Source: AC-56 sp963702195
Lineage (GTDB): Bacteria > Actinomycetota > Thermoleophilia > Solirubrobacterales > 70-9
DNA length: 64,000 nt
Direction: 5' to 3'
Assembly (NCBI GenBank): GCA_963702195.1
Contig: OY969725.1
Span: forward strand, 1,612,001 to 1,676,000
In this document: piece by piece, positions 8,503 through 15,738 of the stretch
How positions within the stretch are numbered: the first letter of the stretch is position 1
Layout: each line of letters starts with the position of its first letter
Program-made: the position numbers and the translations under genes
Notes under the pieces: generated by a model
The model's database searches: none
Seen by the model: only the letters and a program-made list of their open reading frames with translations
What the model was told of the DNA's origin: nothing

Positions 8503-8911
8503 ATGGGTCTCACCAGGCGGAGACTGGTGGGGACGGCCGCGGCCGGCGCGGCCGGCTACACCGTCTCGCAGGTCGCCGGCCCGACGGTCGCCGGAGCTGC
8601 GACGCGCAAGAAGGTGGACGTCGCGCCGCAAGGCCGTCCTGGCGTGCCTCGAGCGCTACTTCGGGCCCAAGGCCCGCACGCAGGCCACCGACTACTTCGA
8701 CAAGAGCTGGGCCGAGGACCCCTGGACCCGCGGCTGCTACGTCGGCTACTTCCCGACCGGCGTCCTCACGGGCTACCGGAACGCCATCCGCAAGCCGATC
8801 GGCCCGATCCACTGGTCCGGGACGGAAACCGCCACCGAGTGGAGCGGGTACATGGACGGCGCCGTGCAGTCGGGCGAGCGGGCGGCCGACGAGGTGCTGG
8901 CGGAGCTGTAG
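8503..8911 (+). pseudogene. Remnant of a Tat-exported flavin monoamine oxidase, internal deletion
   Basis: Frame 1 from ATG 8503 encodes a twin-arginine leader (MGLTRRRLVGTAAAGAAG) followed by KKVDVA, the sequence that precedes the FAD-binding GAGxxG strand in flavin amine oxidases. At about 8621-8627 the reading continues in frame 2 with an intact amine-oxidase C-terminus. This covers the RYFGP block, then PWTRGCYVGYFPTG, then IHWSGTETATEWSGYMDGAVQSG, ending at TAG 8909-8911. The FAD-binding core and substrate domain are gone: about 135 residues remain of an expected 450-500. The simplest history is one large internal deletion with a frame change. No functional product is expected. Confidence 0.85.
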
Positions 8912-8956
8912 GCCCGGCGCGCGGACGCCGGGGCCAGCGTCCAAAAACAGGCACCG

Positions 8957-9056
8957 AGGGCAGCGGTCGCGGCCGTTCAGAAGGTTTTGGCATCTCAGGG
9001 TCGCTATAGCGACCTCAATTTGCCAAAAGCTCTCGGGGCGGCCGGAGCGCTGCCCT
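8957..9056. repeat. 100-nt imperfect palindrome between convergent genes
   Basis: Perfectly centred dyad with its axis between 9006 and 9007. The matching arms are AGGGCAGCG (8957-8965) with CGCTGCCCT (9048-9056), GGCCG with CGGCC (one-nt bulge), TTTTGGCA (8985-8992) with TGCCAAAA (9021-9028), and a fully symmetric 16-bp core GGTCGCTATAGCGACC (8999-9014). It lies between the oxidase remnant and the convergent GDPD gene and touches that gene's stop codon. It could be a bidirectional terminator, but there is no U-tract. A REP or MITE-like mobile repeat is also possible. Confidence 0.75.
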
Positions 9057-11448
9057 ACTTGCCCTGATTCCTCACGTCGACCAGGACGCCCCGAGCGCAT
9101 GCGGGCCGGTGCGCGTCGGGCGGGAACGGCAGATCGGCGACCACGGCCGTCTCGAGGTCGTGGTTCTCGATCGGGCTGCCTGAGCCCGGGGCCAGGTCGG
9201 CGGCCGTCGCTCGGAGCCGGCCTCGGTCGTTGGTGCCCGGTACGACCCATCGGGCGAGTCCGAGGAACTGCTTCTTGCGGCCCGCATAAGGTTTGAACTC
9301 GCCTGGGTCGTTCTCCGGTCGCCCAGGCATGAAATGACGGTTGCCGACGTAGTTGCAACCGCGCCCCTTTGCCGTCTTCCGCTGAGCGATCGAGCTTTGG
9401 CCGTCGAACACGAGGTCGGCGAGGTTGCCGACCATGAACGGCGTCACGTTGTAGTCGATGTCCAGGCCCTTGTCGGTCACGTCGCGCCAGCTCGAGCCCA
9501 TCCACTCCAGGGGCTGCCAGGCGCCGGCCCCTCCGAGGCCGGCCCACTGCGCGTCGTTCGCCTCGTCCTGGATGACCACGTTGGTCCCGAGCGCAGAGAG
9601 ACACCGCATGTAGGTCACGGCGATGTCCGCGCAGGGCTTCGTCGCGGGCGGCGAGGCGCCGTAGTCGTAGCCGAACCGGAAGGCGGGGAGGCTGGTCGCG
9701 AAGCCGACCCTCGCCTTCGTGTGCGGGATGTGGAACGGCTTCAGGTTCGCTCGCCCGTCGGGGCCGCTCGCCGGGCCGTTGGTGACCTGGAGCGTCTCCT
9801 CGAAGGACGTCAGCGGCACCTTTCGGTTGCTCGCGACGACGTTGCGCAGGGGCAGCGGGCCCTCCCGGCTGACCGTGTGCGGGGCCCACATGAAGGCCTG
9901 GTTGTAGACCTTCGGCCCGGTTGCGACGTGGACCGACTTCGGGCCGGCGAGGTCGGGGTCCTTGAAGGTCTCAATCTCCGACGGGTCGCGCGACTCGCGG
10001 AACGGCGCCTGAGTGCTGGAGCCGACGATGTAGATGTCGTAGCGGCGGGCCATGTCCGAGAAGGTCTGCATCCAGCCGCGGCCGAAGGTGTCTGTCGGCG
10101 CCACGAAGCTCTGTGCGAGCGCGCCCATGTCCGGGAAGCGCGCGCGATACGCCGAGACCTGATGCGCGTAGGCGCTGGTGATCTCGGTCAGCGCGATCGC
10201 CGCCACGCACGGCGCCGGCTTCCCCTGGCAGTTGGGCACGCTGTCCGGGTGACCGATCGTCTGGCGGGCAACGTCACCGCGGGACCCGGTGCCGAGCGTC
10301 ATCAGCCCGACGTCCTCGTTGAAGGCGACGACGTTCGGCCGGTGCGTCGCCAGGTGCGGGACGACGTACTTGCGGATCATGCACTCGATCTTCGTCCTGA
10401 AGGTGCCGTAGGTGGCGACGTTGGCGACGTCCTGCTTGAACTGCATCGCGAACACCCGGGGTGCGCCAGGTGCTGGATCGAGGTTCTTGATCGGCGGCGC
10501 GTGAAGCGACGCTCTGGTCCCGCGGCAGGCGGCCTTGCCTGGGGCGGGAGGCATCGGCGACGCTGCAGGTGACGTCTTGTGGAAGACCCGCCTCGCACGG
10601 ATGGGGTCGTTGGTGATGATCGCGTCGACCCCTTCGTCCGCCGCCGCGACCATGTCACTGCGTTTGTCCACGGTGTAGACGATCTCGTGTCCCTGCGAGT
10701 GCGCGTTCGCGATGTAGGTGGCGTCGACCGGCCATTGGGGTGAGACCCACTGGATGCCGTGTGTCGAGGCGTACGCGACGCCGCCGGTGTTGGCCGCCGA
10801 GAGCGTCAGGAACGAGAGCGCCGCGTCGGGCAGGATCCGCTGGGCCACGGTCAGGTTGGGCGGCCAGAAGCTCTGGATGATCAGCCTCGACTGCGGAACA
10901 CGGCTGGCCCGGATCGCCTTCGAGACGATCGTCGCGAACTGGTCGGTGGGATCGAAGTCCGGGTCGGTCGGGACGTTCTTGATCTCGATGCTGGCCCGTG
11001 CGCCGTCCTTCTTGATGAACGTGAGCACCCGTTTCAGCGTCGGTATCGAGGCGGAGCGCTTGCCGTCGGGGTTGACGTGCCTGGAGTTGCCCTCGCTGCC
11101 CAGGATGTCAACCCGGCAGTGGCGGAGCTGGGCGAGCGTCTTGGACGCCACCTCCCCGGTGCAGTCGGTGGTCCGGTCAAGCGTCGCGTCGTGCATGATC
11201 ATCGGGACCCGGTCCTTCGTCAGCTTGACGTCCATCTCCAGGACGAAGCCCCTCGCTGCCGAGTGGCGGAACGCCGGCATCGCGTTCTCCGGGTAGGTGG
11301 GCTCGCCGTTGACGACAGCGCCGCCCCGGTGCGCCTGGATGTAGGGGGTGCCAATCGTGCGCTTTCCCGCTGCCGGCGCCGCTGAGCACGCGAGCACCGA
11401 GGCAACCACCCCCACGCCCACGACGAATCGCGTCCGTGCACGCCCCAC
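9055..11448 (-). CDS. Secreted glycerophosphodiester phosphodiesterase fused to a nitrilase-like domain
   Basis: 797 residues. The N-terminus is a secretion signal (RTRFVVGVGVVASVLACSAAPAAG), with a weak lipobox-like Cys. Residues about 35-290 form a GDPD TIM barrel with HRGG, PENAMPAF, the EMDVKLTKD metal site and HDATLDRTT, which would hydrolyse glycerophosphodiesters outside the cell. Residues about 330-797 resemble the carbon-nitrogen hydrolase fold: FNEDVG (Glu), NRKVPLTSFEE (Lys) and YNVTPFMVGNLADLVFDGQSSI. The expected nucleophilic Cys position reads ATSLPAF, i.e. Ser, so amidase activity is doubtful. The GTG start follows a TAGCAT -10 element by 6 nt. Confidence 0.82.
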   Translation of the reverse strand: MGRARTRFVVGVGVVASVLACSAAPAAGKRTIGTPYIQAHRGGAVVNGEPTYPENAMPAFRHSAARGFVLEMDVKLTKDRVPMIMHDATLDRTTDCTGEVASKTLAQLRHCRVDILGSEGNSRHVNPDGKRSASIPTLKRVLTFIKKDGARASIEIKNVPTDPDFDPTDQFATIVSKAIRASRVPQSRLIIQSFWPPNLTVAQRILPDAALSFLTLSAANTGGVAYASTHGIQWVSPQWPVDATYIANAHSQGHEIVYTVDKRSDMVAAADEGVDAIITNDPIRARRVFHKTSPAASPMPPAPGKAACRGTRASLHAPPIKNLDPAPGAPRVFAMQFKQDVANVATYGTFRTKIECMIRKYVVPHLATHRPNVVAFNEDVGLMTLGTGSRGDVARQTIGHPDSVPNCQGKPAPCVAAIALTEITSAYAHQVSAYRARFPDMGALAQSFVAPTDTFGRGWMQTFSDMARRYDIYIVGSSTQAPFRESRDPSEIETFKDPDLAGPKSVHVATGPKVYNQAFMWAPHTVSREGPLPLRNVVASNRKVPLTSFEETLQVTNGPASGPDGRANLKPFHIPHTKARVGFATSLPAFRFGYDYGASPPATKPCADIAVTYMRCLSALGTNVVIQDEANDAQWAGLGGAGAWQPLEWMGSSWRDVTDKGLDIDYNVTPFMVGNLADLVFDGQSSIAQRKTAKGRGCNYVGNRHFMPGRPENDPGEFKPYAGRKKQFLGLARWVVPGTNDRGRLRATAADLAPGSGSPIENHDLETAVVADLPFPPDAHRPACARGVLVDVRNQGK

Positions 11449-11454
11449 GCGCCG

Positions 11455-11460
11455 ATGCTA
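11455..11460 (-). promoter_or_regulatory. -10 element for the GDPD fusion gene (leaderless)
   Basis: On the minus strand TAGCAT ends 6 nt before the GTG start at 11448. Transcription would begin at or next to the start codon, giving a leaderless mRNA. No clear -35 box is seen. Confidence 0.55.
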
Positions 11461-11516
11461 TCCGGCCGAGTGCGGTCGTAGGGTCGGGAACAGAGCAGGA
11501 TCCGCGGAGCCGCAGG

Positions 11517-11522
11517 TAGAGT
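11517..11522 (+). promoter_or_regulatory. -10 element for the VOC-VOC-SDR gene
   Basis: TAGAGT lies 10 nt before the TTG start at 11533. It is divergent from the GDPD promoter 57 bp away, so the two share one compact intergenic region. Confidence 0.5.
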
Positions 11523-11532
11523 CACCGCCGCC

Positions 11533-13305
11533 TTGCGCCTCTCCCAGATCGCGCTCAGCGTCAGCGACGTGCGCCGCAGCCAGCGCTGGTATCGCGACGT
11601 GCTCGGTCTTGACCCTGGCGGCGGGACGAACCTCTTTGCCGGTCCGCTCTCGTCGATGGTGCAGGGGGTCCCGCGCGCCGCGTCGACCTGCTGGTGGCTC
11701 GTCGACCGCCAGGAGCTCTTCCAGGTGGAGCTGTTCGAGTTCCGCAGCCCCCTCGTCCGCGAGCTGCCGCGCGACTGGCGCCCGTGCGACATCGGCTACA
11801 CGACGGTGAGCTTCTGGGTCGACGACCTGGATGCGGTGTTGGAACGCGCTCGGCGAGAGGGAAGCGAGCCGCTCACCGATCCGATCGGCGAACCGGGCGA
11901 GCGCCGGGTCTGCCTGCGCGACCCCGACGGCGTCCTCGTGGAGTTGATGGATGACGATCCGCGATCGGATGAGCCCCGCGAGCGGCCGCGGCCGGAAATC
12001 GGCGCCGTGGCGCGGGCCGTGACCCTCTCGGTTCCCGATCTCGAGCGCTCGCGGCAGTTCTTCGCGGACGTCCTCGCCCTCCCGGTCGCGGAGGGTCTGG
12101 AGCTCCATAGCCCCGAGCACGATTCCCTCTGGGGCCTCGAGGGAGCGACGCGTGAGCGCATCTGCCTGTGGGCGGACGACTTCCTGGTCGAGCTGGTCTC
12201 GTACTCCGACCCGGCCGGGAGACCCTGGCCCGAGGGGTACCGGATCAGCGACCTGGGGCTGCTCAACATCGCGTTCGGCTTTCGCAACCGCTCCGAGTTC
12301 GACGAGGCCTGCCGGCGGTGCGCGGATGCCGGGGTGGAGGGCAACGGGCCGCCCCTTCACCTGGGTGCCTGGTCGGTGGTCTACGTCAACGACGATCAGG
12401 GCTTCAGCGTCGAACTGCTTCACGTCGAGCCCTGGTACGAGGGGCAGATGGGCTTCAGGCCTCGGTCCACGCCGCGCCTGGCGCCGTTTGCCGGCGGGAC
12501 GCCGGCACGCCGCCTGCGGCCTTCACGGAAATTCGACCGGGCGATCATCACCGGCGCGGCCGGAGGCATCGGCACGGAGCTCGCCCGGCTCGCAGCGGAG
12601 GACGGCAGCTCGCTGGTGCTGATGGACCGGGAGGGGGTGGGGGTGCCCGGGCTCGCCGGCGAGCTCCGAGGCGAGGCGGACGTCGCCGCGGTCGAGGTCG
12701 ACTTCACCGATCTGGAGGCGGTCGACGCCGCAGCCGCCGCACTCGTCGGAGCCCGCCCGGACGTCGATCTCCTGATCGCCGGTGCCGGCCTCGATCGCGC
12801 GCAGTCGCTCCTGGCATTCGACTGGCGCCAGGCCCAGGACGACTTCAACGTCAACACGCTCGCCAACCTGGTGCTGCTCTCGCACCTTGTGCCGGCAATG
12901 GCGGAACGGGGCGCGGGACACGTGACGGCGATCGCGAGCCTGGCCGGGCTCGTGGGGCTCCCCTACGAGGCCGCCTACAGCGGCAGCAAGGCGGCGCTTG
13001 CGGCGATCGCCGATTCCGCTCGCGCCGAGCTGGAGCCGCGGGGGATCACGTTCACCGCGGTGTTCCCGGGCTTCGTGGACACGCCGATGTTCCAGGCGAA
13101 CGCGTTCAAGCACACCTATTCGCTGACCGCCCGCGACGCTGCTGAACGGATCTACGTGGCCACGCTGCGGCGACATGAGCGCCTCGGCTTCCCCGCGATC
13201 GAATACGCGAGGGCCCGCCTCGCGGCGCTGCTCCCGGCCCGGATTCGCGACCCGCTCGCGCGCAAGGCCATGAACCCGCCATCGCATCTGACCGGCAGTG
13301 GATAG
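11533..13305 (+). CDS. Three-domain protein: two VOC (glyoxalase-like) domains fused to a short-chain dehydrogenase
   Basis: 590 residues from a TTG start. Residues 1-140 and about 153-290 are two vicinal-oxygen-chelate domains: LSQIALSVSDVRRSQRWYRDVLGL, and VTLSVPDLERSRQFFADVLAL, each closing with a D-x-x-G-x-x-VEL strand. Residues about 335-560 are a classical SDR: TGAAGGIG at 340-347, the NVNTLANLVLL segment, the AIASLAG serine, and YSGSK with Y482 and K486. Substrate unknown. The fusion implies that a VOC-modified or VOC-bound carbonyl compound is handed to an NAD(P)-dependent reductase. The VOC-to-SDR linker reads through without any frame break. Confidence 0.9.
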   Translation: MRLSQIALSVSDVRRSQRWYRDVLGLDPGGGTNLFAGPLSSMVQGVPRAASTCWWLVDRQELFQVELFEFRSPLVRELPRDWRPCDIGYTTVSFWVDDLDAVLERARREGSEPLTDPIGEPGERRVCLRDPDGVLVELMDDDPRSDEPRERPRPEIGAVARAVTLSVPDLERSRQFFADVLALPVAEGLELHSPEHDSLWGLEGATRERICLWADDFLVELVSYSDPAGRPWPEGYRISDLGLLNIAFGFRNRSEFDEACRRCADAGVEGNGPPLHLGAWSVVYVNDDQGFSVELLHVEPWYEGQMGFRPRSTPRLAPFAGGTPARRLRPSRKFDRAIITGAAGGIGTELARLAAEDGSSLVLMDREGVGVPGLAGELRGEADVAAVEVDFTDLEAVDAAAAALVGARPDVDLLIAGAGLDRAQSLLAFDWRQAQDDFNVNTLANLVLLSHLVPAMAERGAGHVTAIASLAGLVGLPYEAAYSGSKAALAAIADSARAELEPRGITFTAVFPGFVDTPMFQANAFKHTYSLTARDAAERIYVATLRRHERLGFPAIEYARARLAALLPARIRDPLARKAMNPPSHLTGSG

Positions 13306-13308
13306 AGT
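13303..13308 (+). promoter_or_regulatory. -10 element for the amidase gene (leaderless)
   Basis: TAGAGT spans the stop codon of the preceding SDR fusion and ends 7 nt before the ATG at 13316. This spacing places the transcript start at the start codon, and it decides against the upstream GTG at 13298. Confidence 0.5.
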
Positions 13309-13315
13309 CGCGGCC

Positions 13316-14758
13316 ATGAGTGAGGACCTCGCGCGGCTGGATGCGACCGCCCAGGCGGAGCTGGTTCGAAAGGGTGAGGCGAGCCCGCTCGAGCTGGTCG
13401 ACGCCGCGATCGAGCGGATCGAAGCCTCGAACGGAGAGCTCAACGCGGTCATCCACAAGCTCTACGACGAGGGGCGCGAGGCGGCCTCCGGCGAGCTGCC
13501 GGACGGGCCCTTCAAGGGCGTGCCCTTCCTGCTCAAGGACCTCGGCGCGGCCTTCGCCGGCCAGCCGCTCCACATGGGCATGCAGTACCTGAAGGACGCG
13601 GACTTTCGCTCGCCGGTGGACACCTACCTCGCGCTGCGCTTCAAGCAGGCCGGCTTCGTGACGATCGGCAAGACGAACACCCCGGAGCTGGGAATCCTGC
13701 CGACCACCGAGCCGAGGGCGTACGGACCGAGCCGCAACCCGTGGGACGTCACGCGCTCCACGGGAGGCTCAAGCGGCGGCTCGGCGGCGGCGGTTGCCGC
13801 GGGGATGGTCCCGGTTGCCCACGCCAACGACGGCGGCGGCTCGATCCGCATCCCGGCCAGCGAGTGCGGCCTGGTCGGGCTCAAGCCCACCCGGCAACGG
13901 ATCTCGGAGGGGCCGATCATCGGCGACAACATGTCCGGCCTCACGGTCGAGCTGGTCGTCTCGAGATCGGTGCGCGACACCGCCGCGATCCTCGAGGCGG
14001 TCCACGGGCCGGCGCCGGGCGATCCGTACGTCGCTCCGCCGCCGTCGCGGCCGTATACGGAGGAGCTTGGTGCGGATCCCGGAAAGCTGCGGATCGGGCT
14101 GCTTACGGAGCCACTCCTGGACGCCGAGCCGAACGAGGTGGTCGCCGAAGCCGCCCGCGACGCCGCACGGCTCCTCGAGTCCCTGGGACACACGGTCGAG
14201 GAGAGCCACCCGACGGGCTTCGAGGAGCTCGACGTGATCGACACGTTCCTCACCCGGTGGATGGCCGGGCAGGCGGCAACGCTGGATCAGCTGGGAATCG
14301 TCGCCGGCCGGGAGATCGGCCCCGATGACGTCGAGCCGCTTACCTGGGCGCTGGCGGACGAGGGCAGGCGCCGGACCGCCGCCCAGTACATCACCGCGGT
14401 GGGTCAGCACCAGCTCATCTCGCGAATGATCGCCGGCTGGTTCGAGTCGGGGTTCGACCTGCTGCTGACCCCCACGCTGGGCGAGCCGCCGCCGCCGCTC
14501 GGCAGCTTCGACGACTCGGGCGACGACCCGGTCCAGGCCCTGATGAGGGGCGCGCAGACGGCCACCTTCACCGCAACCTTCAACGTGACCGGGCAGCCGG
14601 CCATCTCGCTGCCGCTCCACTGGGGCGACGACGGCCTGCCTCATGGCATTCAGCTGGTGGCGGGCTTCGGCGAGGAGGACCTGCTGCTGCGTGTTGCCGC
14701 CCAGCTCGAGGAGGCCCGGCCGTGGGCGGACCGGGTTCCCACGGCCCTCACAGCCTGA
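13316..14758 (+). CDS. Amidase-signature family hydrolase
   Basis: 480 residues. It hydrolyses carboxamides through a Ser-cisSer-Lys triad. Lys is in VPFLLKDLG (about residue 76). The two serines are in the signature GGSSGGSAAAVAAG and DGGGSIRIPAS. The GLKPTR motif follows. The C-terminus (FNVTGQPAISLPLHW) fits non-specific amidases more than GatA, and no gatB or gatC is adjacent. ATG 13316 is preferred over an in-frame GTG at 13298 because of the promoter position. Substrate cannot be deduced. Confidence 0.9.
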   Translation: MSEDLARLDATAQAELVRKGEASPLELVDAAIERIEASNGELNAVIHKLYDEGREAASGELPDGPFKGVPFLLKDLGAAFAGQPLHMGMQYLKDADFRSPVDTYLALRFKQAGFVTIGKTNTPELGILPTTEPRAYGPSRNPWDVTRSTGGSSGGSAAAVAAGMVPVAHANDGGGSIRIPASECGLVGLKPTRQRISEGPIIGDNMSGLTVELVVSRSVRDTAAILEAVHGPAPGDPYVAPPPSRPYTEELGADPGKLRIGLLTEPLLDAEPNEVVAEAARDAARLLESLGHTVEESHPTGFEELDVIDTFLTRWMAGQAATLDQLGIVAGREIGPDDVEPLTWALADEGRRRTAAQYITAVGQHQLISRMIAGWFESGFDLLLTPTLGEPPPPLGSFDDSGDDPVQALMRGAQTATFTATFNVTGQPAISLPLHWGDDGLPHGIQLVAGFGEEDLLLRVAAQLEEARPWADRVPTALTA

Positions 14759-14806
14759 GCACCTCCACACCTAGGCGCCTGCCGCTTACCATGCCGGCGC
14801 CCTGAG

Positions 14807-14812
14807 TACCCT
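14807..14812 (+). promoter_or_regulatory. -10 element for dapA
   Basis: TACCCT lies 10 nt before the dapA ATG. A second candidate, TACCAT, is about 20 nt further upstream. A short leader without a clear Shine-Dalgarno sequence is implied. Confidence 0.4.
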
Positions 14813-14822
14813 TCGCGAGAGC

Positions 14823-15707
14823 ATGGCGGCGATCTCTGGAGTGATCACGGCGATGGTGACGCCGTTCGACGCGGACGGTGAGCTCGACCTCGCCGCCGCG
14901 CGGCGTCTCGCCCGCCATCTGGTCGAGAACGGCTCGCACGGCCTGGTCGTCGCGGGTACGACCGGTGAGGCTCCCACGCTCTCCGACGACGAGAAGCTGC
15001 GCCTCCTCGAGGCGGTGCTCGCGGAGGTCGGCGACGAGGCGACGATCGTCTGCGGCACCGGTTCCAACGACACCCGTCACTCGGTGCACCTGACGGGTGA
15101 GGCGTGTCGGGTGGGCGCCCACGCCGTGCTGGTGGTGACGCCCTACTACAACAAGCCGAATCGGGCCGGTCTTCGGGCCCATTTTCAGACGGTGGCCGAG
15201 GCGGCGGGGAAGACCCCGATGATCCTCTACAACATCCCCTCGCGCACGGTCATCAACCTGGCGCCGGAGTTCATGGCCGAGCTCGCGAGCGAGATCGACA
15301 ACGTGGTCGGTGTCAAGCAGGCGAACGACGACGAGATCGGCCCGATCGAGGGGCTCGACGTCCTGGCCGGCAACGACGGGATCTTCCTGCGCTGCCTCGA
15401 GCTCGGCGGCAGCGGCGGAATCCTGGTCAGCTCCCATCTCGTCGGCTCCGAGATGCGTGCGCTCTACGACGCGGCGACCTCCGGCGACCTGGACCGGGCG
15501 CGGAAGATCCACGAGAGCCTTGTGCCGATCTACGACGCCACCGTCGTGACGGCGAACCCGATCCCCGTGAAGGCGGCGCTCCAGATGCTGGGCGTCGTCG
15601 AGGACAACATGCGGTTGCCGATGGTCCGGGCGAGCGACGCCGAACGGGCCACGGTCAGGGCGGCGCTGGAGAAGCACGGCCTTCTGGTCGCGGGCGGCGC
15701 CGGCTAG
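14823..15707 (+). CDS. dapA: 4-hydroxy-tetrahydrodipicolinate synthase
   Basis: Condenses pyruvate with aspartate semialdehyde, the first committed step of lysine and DAP synthesis. A 294-residue TIM barrel. GTTGEAPTLSDDE carries the Thr pair. TPYYNKPNRAG and YNIPSRT contain the catalytic tyrosines. The Schiff-base Lys lies in VVGVKQAND (about residue 165). The GNDG segment and C-terminal helices are normal. RNase J follows 31 nt later, an arrangement common in actinobacteria. Confidence 0.97.
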   Translation: MAAISGVITAMVTPFDADGELDLAAARRLARHLVENGSHGLVVAGTTGEAPTLSDDEKLRLLEAVLAEVGDEATIVCGTGSNDTRHSVHLTGEACRVGAHAVLVVTPYYNKPNRAGLRAHFQTVAEAAGKTPMILYNIPSRTVINLAPEFMAELASEIDNVVGVKQANDDEIGPIEGLDVLAGNDGIFLRCLELGGSGGILVSSHLVGSEMRALYDAATSGDLDRARKIHESLVPIYDATVVTANPIPVKAALQMLGVVEDNMRLPMVRASDAERATVRAALEKHGLLVAGGAG

Positions 15708-15738
15708 TGCGAGGTAGCTCCCGGCGGGGAACCGTCGC

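Noticed and set aside
8440..9009. 189-codon frame covering the oxidase remnant
   Set aside because: Only its first 40 or so codons from 8503 are real coding relics; the rest is out of phase with the preserved C-terminus.
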